Source: Pseudomonas putida (GTDB taxonomy: Bacteria > Pseudomonadota > Gammaproteobacteria > Pseudomonadales > Pseudomonadaceae). From it: a DNA stretch of 64,000 nt. The stretch covers positions 4,092,501 through 4,156,500 of the forward strand of contig CP124529.1 of the NCBI GenBank assembly GCA_029953615.1, in the 5' to 3' direction. A program made the position numbers and the translations under genes. Positions 54,169-64,000 of this stretch are shown here, piece after piece. The notes under the pieces are model-generated. The model was not told the DNA's origin and searched no databases. It saw only the letters and a list, made by a program, of their open reading frames with translations. The first letter of the stretch is position 1. Each line of letters begins with the position of its first letter.

Positions 54169-54539
54169 GGCAACAGGCGCTCCCGGTCCTTGGCGAGTTC
54201 TTCGAGGGTGGCGCCAAAGGGCGACGATTCGTCGAACACCGCTGCTTTCAGGCGCAAGCCGCAGTACAGCGCGGCGATGCCGTAGAACACGCACAGGCCG
54301 ATGATGCCGGCCAGGCGGTAGCTGTCCCACAGCAGCACCAGCAGTAACCCGGACAGCGCGGTGAGCAGCAGCAGTGCGAATACCAGGGCCAGGCCGGCGA
54401 ACAGCAGCAGGCTCAAGGTGCGGCCCTTCTGCTCCTGCAACTCGATGCCGAACAGTTCGATATGGCTGTGCAGCAGCCCCAGCGCAGCCGCGCCCAGGCG
54501 CTTGCCCGAGGCGCTGGCGCCGTTGGCGTCGTTCTCCAT
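54165..54539 (-). CDS. YqjE-like phage-holin-family membrane protein
   Basis: A 124-residue protein with two strong membrane helices (LSLLLFAGLALVFALLLLTA and LAGIIGLCVFYGIAALYCG) after a helix with HSHIELFGIELQEQKGR, which is the signature of the Phage_holin_3_6/YqjE family. Despite the family name it is a chromosomal stress-related membrane protein. It is the second gene of the trio, nine bases after the DUF883 gene. Confidence 0.85.
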   Translation of the reverse strand: MENDANGASASGKRLGAAALGLLHSHIELFGIELQEQKGRTLSLLLFAGLALVFALLLLTALSGLLLVLLWDSYRLAGIIGLCVFYGIAALYCGLRLKAAVFDESSPFGATLEELAKDRERLLP

Positions 54540-54548
54540 GGGAACCCC

Positions 54549-54863
54549 TTAGCGCCGGTTGGCCAGCAGGCCGATCAACAGGCCGACACCAGCGGCAATG
54601 CCGATTGCCTGCCACGGTTTTTCCTGTACGTACTGCTCGGCGCTGCCCAGTGCTGCCTGGCCGCGTTCACGCACCGAGTCCTGGGTCAGTTGCAGGGTTT
54701 CACGGGCCTGGGTCAGGCGGTCGTGGATCTGTTCACGCAACTCGTCCGCCTGGTCACCGGCCAGGTTGGCGGTGTCGGCCAGCAGTTTCTCGGTGTCGCG
54801 GACCAGTGCCTGGAAGTCAGCCATCAATATCTCTTGTGCAGTCTTTGCCGATTTGCTGGCCAT
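54549..54863 (-). CDS. DUF883 protein (YqjD/ElaB family)
   Basis: A 104-residue protein: a long amphipathic helix (LMADFQALVRDTEKLLADTA ... HDRLTQARETLQLTQDSVRE) and a C-terminal membrane anchor of the family type, VQEKPWQAIGIAAGVGLLIG followed by LLANRR. In E. coli YqjD is anchored in the inner membrane and binds ribosomes in stationary phase. ATG 54863 has AGGGAG upstream. It leads the three-gene operon. Confidence 0.9.
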   Translation of the reverse strand: MASKSAKTAQEILMADFQALVRDTEKLLADTANLAGDQADELREQIHDRLTQARETLQLTQDSVRERGQAALGSAEQYVQEKPWQAIGIAAGVGLLIGLLANRR

Positions 54864-55176
54864 GGGTGTCTCCCTGTCGATGAGTGTTGGTAGTTCGATT
54901 AATAGCACGCGCGGAAGGTTCAAGTGCCGGCGCTGGTATGGGCCTTGCTAAGGCTTTGCCACGTTGCGGGGCGCCCTGGTCGGGTTTTGCGCCGATTCAG
55001 GGCGCCAGCGCAGCGGATACCGATAAACCTTAACCCAATCCACGACAAACCCAAGAAAAAACCACGCAGGCTCCGCCCGGCTCACCGAAACAGGGCAGGG
55101 GGCTGGCACCGATTCGGTGCAGGGATGCAGGTTCTTGAACTGTCCTGGTGCCTTTTTCAGCAGGTCTGCCTATTTC
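54864..55176. promoter_or_regulatory. Divergent intergenic region before amtB
   Basis: About 313 bases with no gene, between the divergent DUF883 and amtB genes. The one clear feature is a perfect 15-bp palindrome, GCACCGATTCGGTGC (55106-55120), about 55 bp before the amtB start. It could be an operator or an RNA hairpin. A sigma-54 promoter is not convincing here. Confidence 0.4.
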
Positions 55177-56385
55177 ATGGAAAACATGCACAGCGCGATG
55201 GACTCCCTGGTCCACGGTTCCAACACCCTGTTCATTCTCATGGGCGCCATTCTGGTGCTGGCCATGCATGCCGGCTTCGCATTTCTCGAAGTGGGCACGG
55301 TGCGCTACAAGAACCAGGTCAACGCCTTGTCGAAGATCCTCAGCGACTTCGCCATCTCGGCGTTAGTGTACTTCTTCATCGGCTACTGGATCGCCTATGG
55401 GGTCAGCTTCTTCCAGCCCGCGGCGGCGCTGGCGGCAGACCATGGCTATGCGCTGGTCAAGTGCTTCTTCCTGCTGACTTTCGCCGCGGCCATCCCTGCG
55501 ATCATCTCCGGGGGCATCGCCGAGCGGGCGCGCTTCGTGCCGCAACTGTGTGCCACGGCGTTGATCGTGGCGTTCATCTACCCGTTCTTCGAGGGTGTGG
55601 TCTGGAACGGCAACCTTGGCGTACAGGCCTGGTTGCAGGCACGCTTCGGCGCGCCGTTCCATGACTTTGCCGGTTCGGTGGTGGTGCATGCCATGGGTGG
55701 CTGGCTGGCGCTGGCGGCAGTGCTGCTGCTAGGTGCGCGCCGTGGGCGCTACCGCGATGGCCGGCTGGTGGCGTTTGCGCCGTCGAGCATTCCCTTCCTG
55801 GCACTGGGGTCGTGGATCCTGATCATCGGCTGGTTCGGCTTCAACGTCATGAGTGCCCAGACCCTGCAGGGCGTCAGTGGCCTGGTGGCGATCAATTCGC
55901 TGATGGCCATGGTCGGTGGCACCCTGTCGGCGTTGCTGGCCGGGCGTAACGACCCGGGCTTCCTGCATAACGGGCCGCTGGCCGGGCTGGTGGCAGTGTG
56001 TGCCGGCTCTGACCTGATGCACCCGATCGGTGCGCTGGCAACCGGCCTGGTGGCCGGTGCGCTGTTTGTCTGGACGTTCACCGCGGCACAGAACCGCTGG
56101 AAGATCGACGATGTGCTGGGTGTCTGGCCGTTGCATGGCCTGTGCGGTGTATGGGGTGGCATTGCTTGCGGCGTGTTTGGCCAGGCGGCCCTGGGCGGCA
56201 TGGGGGGTGTCAGCCTGCTCAGCCAGTTGCTCGGCAGCCTGCTGGGCGTGCTGGTGGCGTTGGCCGGTGGTTTCGCCGTCTACGGCACGATCCGCGCGTT
56301 GCATGGCCTGCGCTTGAGCCATGAGCAGGAGTTCCAGGGGGCGGACCTGTCACTGCACCGGATCGGCGCCACCAGCCAGGATTGA
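55177..56385 (+). CDS. amtB: Ammonium transporter, Amt family
   Basis: A 402-residue Amt/Mep/Rh channel with about 11 membrane helices. Visible are the N-terminal FILMGAILVLAMHAGFAFLE and KILSDFAISALVYFFIGYWI, the first pore His in FAGSVVVHAMGGWLAL, the second in WPLHGLCGVWGGIACGVFG, and LMAMVGGTLSALLAG. It conducts ammonium into the cell. ATG 55177 (MENMHSAMDSLVHGSN) is chosen; the upstream frame is not family-like. No glnK PII gene is adjacent, unlike the usual glnK-amtB pair, so this is probably a second Amt. Confidence 0.9.
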   Translation: MENMHSAMDSLVHGSNTLFILMGAILVLAMHAGFAFLEVGTVRYKNQVNALSKILSDFAISALVYFFIGYWIAYGVSFFQPAAALAADHGYALVKCFFLLTFAAAIPAIISGGIAERARFVPQLCATALIVAFIYPFFEGVVWNGNLGVQAWLQARFGAPFHDFAGSVVVHAMGGWLALAAVLLLGARRGRYRDGRLVAFAPSSIPFLALGSWILIIGWFGFNVMSAQTLQGVSGLVAINSLMAMVGGTLSALLAGRNDPGFLHNGPLAGLVAVCAGSDLMHPIGALATGLVAGALFVWTFTAAQNRWKIDDVLGVWPLHGLCGVWGGIACGVFGQAALGGMGGVSLLSQLLGSLLGVLVALAGGFAVYGTIRALHGLRLSHEQEFQGADLSLHRIGATSQD

Positions 56386-56456
56386 GCCAGGTCAGGTGCA
56401 CGCTGGGCAGGACGGACCTAGAATAGGCTTTCCCCCTGCCAAACCGGACTTGCCCC

Positions 56457-56696
56457 ATGCTGCCTGAATGCCAACTGTTCGGCACCCTCGGCTGCCACCT
56501 GTGCGAAGTGGCCGAGGCCGTGCTGATGCCCTTCGTCGATCATGGCCTGCTGGTGGAACTGGTCGACGTTGCCGAGCACGACGCCCTGTTCGAACGCTAT
56601 GGCCTGATCATTCCCGTGCTGCGCCGCTGCGACAATGGCGCCGAACTGCACTGGCCGTTCGATGCCGATCAGGTTGCGGCGTTTCTCGCGCAGTAA
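56457..56696 (+). CDS. Glutaredoxin-like protein (DUF836)
   Basis: A 79-residue small thioredoxin-fold protein with a CxxC near the N-terminus (LFGTLGCHLCEVAE) and the Pro-containing strand LIIPVLRRCD, both typical of DUF836 glutaredoxin-like proteins. It probably takes part in thiol-disulfide exchange; the partner is unknown. It is in the same direction as amtB and the next gene. Confidence 0.85.
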   Translation: MLPECQLFGTLGCHLCEVAEAVLMPFVDHGLLVELVDVAEHDALFERYGLIIPVLRRCDNGAELHWPFDADQVAAFLAQ

Positions 56697-56783
56697 TGGC
56701 TCCAGAGGAGCTGCAACCCTGCTCCAGGGTGATGAATGCGAGCGGATGATCCGCTGCCACATTCACTCATCAGGAGCCTCGCC

Positions 56784-57215
56784 ATGTTGATCAGCCCGCA
56801 TTTCACGCTTGATGAAATGATCGTTTCGCAGTTCGCTGCCAGGGACGGACTCGATAACACACCACCGCCTGAAGCCAGGGCCAACCTGCAACTGCTGTGT
56901 TGTGCGCTGGAACAGGTGCGCGCACTGTTCGATGCGCCAATCATCGTCAGCAGCGGTTACCGCAGTGAGCAGGTCAACCGGGTGATTGGCGGTGCCTCGA
57001 ACAGCCAGCATATCCAGGGGTTGGCTGCAGACTTCACGGTGATCGAAGTCAGCCCGCGGGAAACCGTGCGGCGGATCAGCGAAAGTGCCGTGCCCTTCGA
57101 TCAACTCATCCTGGAATTCGACAGGTGGGTGCACCTGTCGGTAACGCGCGGCACTCCGCGGCGACAGGTGTTGAGCATTCGCAAAGGCAGCGGCTACCTG
57201 CCGGGGCTCCAGTGA
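56784..57215 (+). CDS. M15-family peptidase, phage-lysin-like
   Basis: A 143-residue protein resembling peptidase M15A (L-Ala-D-Glu or D-Ala-D-Ala hydrolases) found in tailed phages. The zinc ligands are likely in SQHIQGLAADFTV (His and Asp) and DRWVHLSV (His); SSGYRSEQVNRVIGG is also typical. There is no signal peptide. ATG 56784 has CAGGAG upstream. It sits alone without other phage genes. It may be a domesticated cell-wall peptidase or a remnant. Confidence 0.82.
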   Translation: MLISPHFTLDEMIVSQFAARDGLDNTPPPEARANLQLLCCALEQVRALFDAPIIVSSGYRSEQVNRVIGGASNSQHIQGLAADFTVIEVSPRETVRRISESAVPFDQLILEFDRWVHLSVTRGTPRRQVLSIRKGSGYLPGLQ

Positions 57216-57221
57216 AGCGCA

Positions 57222-57265
57222 TTGACGGCAGCAAGGGGATGTTCGTATGCTGTATATAAATACAG
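57222..57265 (+). promoter_or_regulatory. LexA-controlled promoter (SOS box)
   Basis: A -35 TTGACG (57222-57227) and -10 TATGCT (57246-57251) with an 18-bp spacer are followed by CTGTATATAAATACAG (57250-57265), which differs from the E. coli SOS consensus CTGTATATATATACAG at one central base. The box overlaps the -10 and start region, as expected for LexA repression. It lies 15 bp before the gene at 57281. Confidence 0.9.
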
Positions 57266-57280
57266 TATCAGGGTGAAGCC

Positions 57281-57589
57281 ATGCTCAATGTCGAGCAACT
57301 CAAGTACAGCGTCAACCGCATGCCCGTCGAGCGGGTGGCCGACGCGGTCCTGGAACTGCGCCTCGAAGGCCTGGTGACCGACGAGCGCACGCCGTTTGGC
57401 AAGGTCCACTTCAATACCTGTTTCGCCGAGATCGAGGCCTTGTTCCAGCGTGCCGGCTACCATCGCGGGCTGGATGTGGTGGGTTACCAGGGGTTGCTGT
57501 ATGCGCTCTACGACCCGGGCCGCTGGGAGCCCGTGCAGGTTCTGCGCTGGCTCAAGGAGCGCAGCGAGGCGATGGCCCAGGCTGGTTGA
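57281..57589 (+). CDS. SOS-controlled small protein of unknown function
   Basis: A 102-residue soluble protein, MLNVEQLKYSVNRMPVERVA onward, with ALFQRAGYHRGLDVVGYQGL and a C-terminal VQVLRWLKERSEAM. I do not recognise the family; it is not YebG, SulA, RecX or a polymerase accessory protein. Predicted character is mixed helix and strand with no membrane segment. AGGGTG stands before the ATG. Its promoter has a near-consensus LexA box, so expression should rise with DNA damage. The pseudouridine synthase gene follows after about 50 bases and may be co-transcribed. Confidence 0.85.
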   Translation: MLNVEQLKYSVNRMPVERVADAVLELRLEGLVTDERTPFGKVHFNTCFAEIEALFQRAGYHRGLDVVGYQGLLYALYDPGRWEPVQVLRWLKERSEAMAQAG

Positions 57590-57640
57590 GGGCGCGGGCT
57601 TGGGGGATAATGCGCGGCCGTGAACGTTTCGAGCCCTGCC

Positions 57641-58525
57641 ATGACCACGCCTTTCGACCCCGCCCGCCAGCAAGCCAGCACGGTGTGCCTGCCTCCCGGT
57701 AACTGGGCGACGGTGCTCGACTGCCTGTGTGACCATTTCAAGGCCATTGATCGGGCCCAATGGCTCGACCGCTTTGCCCGTGGCCGGGTGCTGGATGCCG
57801 AGGGGCGGGCGGTGTCGGCCGAACTGCCCTACAAGCGCGGCATGCGTTTGCACTATTTCCGCGAAGTGCCGAACGAGCGGCCGATCCCGGTGCAGGAGGT
57901 GGTGCTGCATGTGGATGAGCACCTGGTGGTGGCCGACAAACCGCATTTCCTGCCAGTGACGCCGACCGGTGAATACGTCGAGCAGACCTTGCTTCGCCGC
58001 CTGATCCGCCGCCTGGGCAACCCGCACCTAGTGCCGTTGCACCGTATCGACCGGCATACCGCCGGGCTTGTGCTGTTTTCCGCCAACCCGCAGAGCCGCA
58101 GTGCCTACCAGCGGCTGTTCCCCGAGCGACGCATAGACAAGCGCTACCAGGCCATTGCCGCGGCCATGCCGCAGCATGCATTTCCGCTGGTGCACAAAAG
58201 CCGCCTGGTGCATGGCGAGCCGTTTTTTCGTATGCATGAGGTAGAGGGCGAGGCCAACAGCGAAACCTTGGCCGAAGTGCTGGAAAAGCACGGCGAGCTG
58301 TGGCGTTACGGGCTGTCGCCGGTGACTGGCAAGACCCACCAGTTGCGCGTGCACATGGCGGCGTTAGGGGCGGGGATCTGCAACGACCCGTTCTATCCGC
58401 AGTTGGTCAATGAAGAGGATGACTACCAGCGGCCGCTGAAGTTGCTGGCGCAGAGCCTGCGCTTTGCAGACCCGCTGAGCGGGGAAGAGCGCTATTTCGA
58501 GAGCGGCTTGCAGCTGGATTGGTAA
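57641..58525 (+). CDS. RluA-family pseudouridine synthase
   Basis: A 294-residue pseudouridine synthase. The catalytic Asp is in VPLHRIDRHTAGLVLFSANP, and VVADKPHFLPVTPTGEYVEQ and LSPVTGKTHQLRVHMAALGA are typical of the RluA group; the N-terminus (LPPGNWATVLDCLCDHF) looks like a degenerate S4 domain. Which uridine in rRNA or tRNA it modifies is not evident. I use ATG 57641; a GTG at 57620 would add seven residues. It may be read through from the SOS-controlled gene upstream. Confidence 0.9.
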   Translation: MTTPFDPARQQASTVCLPPGNWATVLDCLCDHFKAIDRAQWLDRFARGRVLDAEGRAVSAELPYKRGMRLHYFREVPNERPIPVQEVVLHVDEHLVVADKPHFLPVTPTGEYVEQTLLRRLIRRLGNPHLVPLHRIDRHTAGLVLFSANPQSRSAYQRLFPERRIDKRYQAIAAAMPQHAFPLVHKSRLVHGEPFFRMHEVEGEANSETLAEVLEKHGELWRYGLSPVTGKTHQLRVHMAALGAGICNDPFYPQLVNEEDDYQRPLKLLAQSLRFADPLSGEERYFESGLQLDW

Positions 58526-58578
58526 TGCAAGCTCAAGCCTGCGCTGCCTTGCTCAACCCCTGACAAACCTGCGCAATC

Positions 58579-58668
58579 CTTGTGGGGGCGGGCGTGCCCG
58601 CGAAGCCGGCGACTCGGGGCATGGCACCGGCTTCGCCGGTGTTCGCGGGCACGCCCGCTCCCACAGGG
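58579..58668. repeat. Inverted REP pair (GGCGGGCGTGCCCGCGAAGCC type)
   Basis: Arms at about 58579-58608 and 58627-58668 lie between the convergent pseudouridine synthase and aerotaxis receptor genes. Confidence 0.9.
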
Positions 58669-58718
58669 ATAGCGTGTGCCTTGAGCATGCGCTATCCCTT
58701 TAGGTGGCAAGCTGGATT

Positions 58719-60284
58719 TTAACGGTTGAACCGCTCCACCAGCGAGTACTGGGTACCCGCCGTGCTGGTCAGCTCTTCGCTGAGCAGTGCCGAGTGCTGT
58801 GCCTGTTCGGCAGTCTGGTCGGCCAGTTCGGCAATGGTACTGATGTTACGGCTGATTTCGTCAGCCACTGCAGTCTGCTCCTCGGTTGCCGCGGCAATCT
58901 GGGTGGCCATGTCGGTAATGTTGGCCACCGCTTCGCTGATGCCCACCAGCGCCTCGTCGGCCTGCATCACACGGTCGACGCCTTCCTGCGCCTGTCGATG
59001 GCCGGCTTCCATGGTCAGCACGGCATTGCTGGCGGTTTGTTGCAGCTTGGCGATCAGCCCGTGGATCTGCCCGGTGGATTCGGCAGTGCGCTGGGCCAGC
59101 TGGCGCACTTCGTCGGCCACCACGGCAAAGCCGCGGCCCATTTCACCGGCACGTGCCGCTTCGATGGCCGCGTTAAGCGCCAACAGGTTGGTCTGGTCGG
59201 CGATGCCCTTGATCACATCGACCACGCCACCAATCTCGTCGCTGTCCTTGGCCAGTTGCGTCACTGTCTGACCGGTCTCGCCCACCGCCGCCGACAGGCG
59301 TTCGATGGCGTCGCGGGTTTCACCGGCAATCTGCCGGCCCTGGCTGGTCAGGCGGTTGGCTTCCTGGGTGGCATCGGCGGTGCGCTGCACATGGTTGGCC
59401 ACTTCCTGGGTGGTGGCGGCCATCTGGTTGACCGCAGCGGCGACCTGCTCGGTCTCTACTCGCTGACGTTCCAGGCCCGAAGAGCTCTTGTGCGCCAGGG
59501 CGTCGGACTGACGCGCCTGTTCGCTCAGGTGTTCGGCGCTGTCCTGCAGGCGGGTCAGGCAGGTTTTCATGCGCGCGTCCTGGCTGAGCATGGCCATTTC
59601 CAGGCGCGCCTGCACGCCACGGCTGTCGGTGTACATTTGCGCGATCAGCGGGTCGGAGGTGGTCTGTTCGGCCAGGCGCAGCAGGCGCTTGAGACCGCGC
59701 TGCTGCCAGCCCAGGCCCAGCAGGCCCAGCGGTACGGAAAGCCCGGCGGCCAGGGCGAAGCCCCAGGAATGGCCCAGCCAGTTGCCGATCAGGAAGCCTA
59801 CCTGGCTGATCAGGATGAACGGCAGCCAGTCCTGCAATACCGGCAGCCACTTGTCCCGACGGGGTACCGGCGGCTTGCCCTGGTTGATGCGCTGGTACAG
59901 TGCCTCGGCGCGGCGGACCTGCTCGGCGGTAGGCTTGACCCGCACCGATTCGAAACCGACTACCTGATTGTTGTCGAAGATCGGCGTGACATAGGCGTTG
60001 ACCCAGTAGTGGTCGCCGGACTTGCAGCGGTTCTTGACGATGCCCATCCACGGCTGGCCCTGCTTGAGCGTTTGCCACATGTGGGCAAACACCGCTGGCG
60101 GCACGTCGGGGTGGCGCACCAGGTTGTGCGGCGCGCCGGTCAGCTCCTCGCGGGTGAAACCACTGATCTCGATGAAGGCATCGTTGCAGTAAGTGATCAC
60201 ACCTTTGGCATTGGTGGTGGAGATCAACCGCTGCTGGGCAGGGAAAGTCCGTTCTCTCTGGGTAATCGGCTGGTTGTTACGCAT
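58719..60284 (-). CDS. aer: Aer-type aerotaxis/energy-taxis receptor
   Basis: A 521-residue methyl-accepting chemotaxis protein of the Aer type. It has an N-terminal PAS domain (about 15-120; [50 protein letters not shown]) expected to bind FAD, a central hydrophobic hairpin ([35 protein letters not shown]) and a C-terminal signalling domain with [20 protein letters not shown] and [20 protein letters not shown]. It has no periplasmic domain. ATG 60284 is preferred. From memory, KT2440 has three such receptors and the one beside acnA (PP_2111, Aer2) mediates metabolism-dependent taxis. Confidence 0.93.
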   Translation of the reverse strand: MRNNQPITQRERTFPAQQRLISTTNAKGVITYCNDAFIEISGFTREELTGAPHNLVRHPDVPPAVFAHMWQTLKQGQPWMGIVKNRCKSGDHYWVNAYVTPIFDNNQVVGFESVRVKPTAEQVRRAEALYQRINQGKPPVPRRDKWLPVLQDWLPFILISQVGFLIGNWLGHSWGFALAAGLSVPLGLLGLGWQQRGLKRLLRLAEQTTSDPLIAQMYTDSRGVQARLEMAMLSQDARMKTCLTRLQDSAEHLSEQARQSDALAHKSSSGLERQRVETEQVAAAVNQMAATTQEVANHVQRTADATQEANRLTSQGRQIAGETRDAIERLSAAVGETGQTVTQLAKDSDEIGGVVDVIKGIADQTNLLALNAAIEAARAGEMGRGFAVVADEVRQLAQRTAESTGQIHGLIAKLQQTASNAVLTMEAGHRQAQEGVDRVMQADEALVGISEAVANITDMATQIAAATEEQTAVADEISRNISTIAELADQTAEQAQHSALLSEELTSTAGTQYSLVERFNR

Positions 60285-60482
60285 GGGTTGATAGTCCGCA
60301 GGGCTTTCGACTGGTATCGGCAAGCCGCTGGTTTTATTGAATGAATAATTAATGTGCTTGATCTGTGGCAATAAGCCACCATCTTGTCTGGGGTAACCAG
60401 CGAGCACGTTCAAGCAAGTTAGCGTCATTATTGAGTTTTTACTGCTGTTTCATGACGGATAAGTCGAATGATGACCGATTGG

Positions 60483-61260
60483 CTAGCCAAGAGCCAGCAT
60501 CGGATAGCTGAACAGGGTGAAGTGCACCAGGTTCAGGGCGAAATGGCAGAGTACCGCTGCCGCCACGCCGCCCCAGCGGTACGCCAGGCCGTAGCCGATA
60601 CCGGCAAGGGTGGCCAGGTACACCCATTGCCAGCCGGCCCCCAGGTGGGCCAGGCCGAACAGCAGGGCGGCGGCGAACAATGCCAACCCTTGGTGGCGCA
60701 ACAGCTGTTGCAGGCCGGCCTGGATGTAACCGCGGAACAACAGTTCTTCGGTCAGGCTTACCAGCAGCAGGTTGTTCAGCAGCCAGAGCCAGGCCTGGTC
60801 GGGCCATTTCGGGGCCAAGGCCAGCATGCCCAGTGCCCAGGCACCGCCCAGGCAGGCAAGCAGGGTGAGGGGCAGGGCGTACAGCAGGCTCGTCGCCAGG
60901 CCCTGGCTGCGCCACAGGATCAGCCAAGGGCAGGCCAGCAGCAGCCAGGCGCCGATCAGCGGTTTATCCAGGTTCAGGTACATCGTGCAAGGGCAGGGCG
61001 CCGGGGCTGAGGACGATGCCGTCGATGACCTTGGCGGCGTTGAAGCCGGGCAGCCGGTGCAATGCCAGGGCGATGGCCAAAAGGATGAACAGCGTGTGGC
61101 CGAGGGCTTGTTGCCAGCGCTGGGGGCGGCGAGCAAGCAGGGCGCTGGCAAGCAGGGCGAGAAAGGTGGGCAGGGTGGTGATGCCGAGGTGGCCGTGGCT
61201 CAGGGCGAGGGTGTAGCCGAGCGCCAGGAGGAAAAGTGCGATCAGGTGGAAGCGAGGCAC
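60483..61260 (-). pseudogene. CPBP (CAAX) intramembrane metalloprotease, disrupted by a frameshift
   Basis: Two frames join into one membrane protein of about 258 residues. The first, from GTG 61260 with AAGGA upstream, has three hydrophobic segments (FHLIALFLLALGYTLALSH; TLPTFLALLASALLA; LGHTLFILLAIALAL) and runs into a stop at 60964. The second resumes with MYLNLDKPLIGAWLLLACPW and has the CPBP motifs TEELLFRGYIQ (EExxxR), LLFGLAHLG and CHFALNLVHF. The join is at about 60988, where dropping one base turns the reading into GALPFTMYLNLDKPL. The catalytic half could only be made by restart at an internal ATG. It may be a pseudogene or a sequence error. Confidence 0.8.
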
Positions 61261-61286
61261 AAGTGGTCCTTCTGATTGAACGATGT

Positions 61287-61404
61287 TGGGTCCGCTGCGC
61301 GGCCCATCGCCGGCAAGCCAGCTCCCACAGGTAAAGTACAGACCTCAGGCTTGTGTTATCCCTGTGGGAGCTGGCTTGCCGGTGATGGGCTGCACAGCAG
61401 CCCC
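61287..61404. repeat. Inverted REP pair (ATCGCCGGCAAGCCAGCTCCCAC type)
   Basis: Arms at about 61287-61330 and 61361-61404, the same subtype as at 13663-13831, lie between acnA and the CAAX protease gene, both on the minus strand. Confidence 0.9.
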
Positions 61405-61417
61405 AAGCATACCCGGC

Positions 61418-64000
<2,583 letters not shown>

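Noticed and set aside
54165..54539. Phage holin gene marking a prophage
   Set aside because: The family name is misleading; the gene is in the common chromosomal yqjD/yqjE-type operon and no phage genes are near.
55100..55122. Sigma-54 promoter before amtB (TGGCAC...GTGC)
   Set aside because: The GG and GC elements are 12 bases apart rather than the required 10, and the match is explained by the GCACCGATTCGGTGC palindrome.

Overview
The window looks like a chromosomal segment of a Pseudomonas putida-group bacterium. It is GC-rich and contains oprF/sigX/cmpX/cfrX/cmaX, an NAD-dependent glutamate dehydrogenase of about 1,620 residues, an Aer-type receptor and many Pseudomonas REP (repetitive extragenic palindrome) elements. 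From memory, without a search, the gene order follows the P. putida KT2440 chromosome from about PP_2046 to PP_2112. It reads as core genome; I see no prophage, insertion sequence, CRISPR array, rRNA or tRNA.

Layout. 1-481: 5' part of an alkylsulfatase gene, cut by the window edge. 583-7428: a LysR regulator divergent from a five-gene beta-oxidation/alcohol dehydrogenase operon (3-hydroxyacyl-CoA dehydrogenase, acyl-CoA dehydrogenase, Fe-ADH, thioesterase, thiolase); the thiolase is frameshifted just before its active-site Cys. 7481-8781: a secreted double-CAP protein and a DUF3144 protein. 8932-13647: SoxR divergent from a MexHI-like efflux pair. 13840-17584: GntR and GNAT genes, then an E. 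coli-type lysA (frameshifted) divergent from its lysR. 17770-28614: a small acidic protein, gdhB, ppsR and ppsA (divergent), a hydrolase and rraA. 28642-32769: cmaX-cfrX-cmpX-sigX-oprF, the cell-envelope stress and porin locus. 32890-38568: a minus-strand nitrate assimilation cluster nasS-nasT-nasA-(PP2C/kinase)-cobA with a terminator in the nasA leader. 38848-43051: pyrD, rmf and rlmL. 43146-47653: a diguanylate cyclase, dacB and yggL. 47695-51953: a BvgA/BvgS-like two-component pair. 52237-58525: dgt, a yqjD/yqjE-like trio, amtB, a glutaredoxin-like protein, an M15 peptidase, an SOS-box-controlled unknown gene and a pseudouridine synthase. 58719-64000: an Aer-like receptor, a frameshifted CAAX protease and the 3' part of acnA.

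How the genes connect. Several modules pair a regulator with its probable target: LysR with the alcohol/acyl-CoA operon, SoxR with the efflux pump (promoter with the 19-bp spacer typical of MerR-family activators), LysR with lysA (two perfect palindromes between them), NasS/NasT with nasA, PpsR with PpsA, and SigX with oprF. Central carbon and nitrogen functions are concentrated here (gdhB, ppsA, acnA, nas, amtB).

The most unusual points are: three independent single-base frameshifts in otherwise well-conserved genes; a near-perfect LexA box in front of a small protein of unknown function; a PP2C-kinase fusion inside the nas cluster whose kinase lacks a visible glycine loop; a tandem CAP protein with one decayed copy; and a hairpin-rich leader between rmf and rlmL. 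I found no convincing wholly new multi-gene system. The SOS-controlled unknown gene is the best candidate for undescribed biology.
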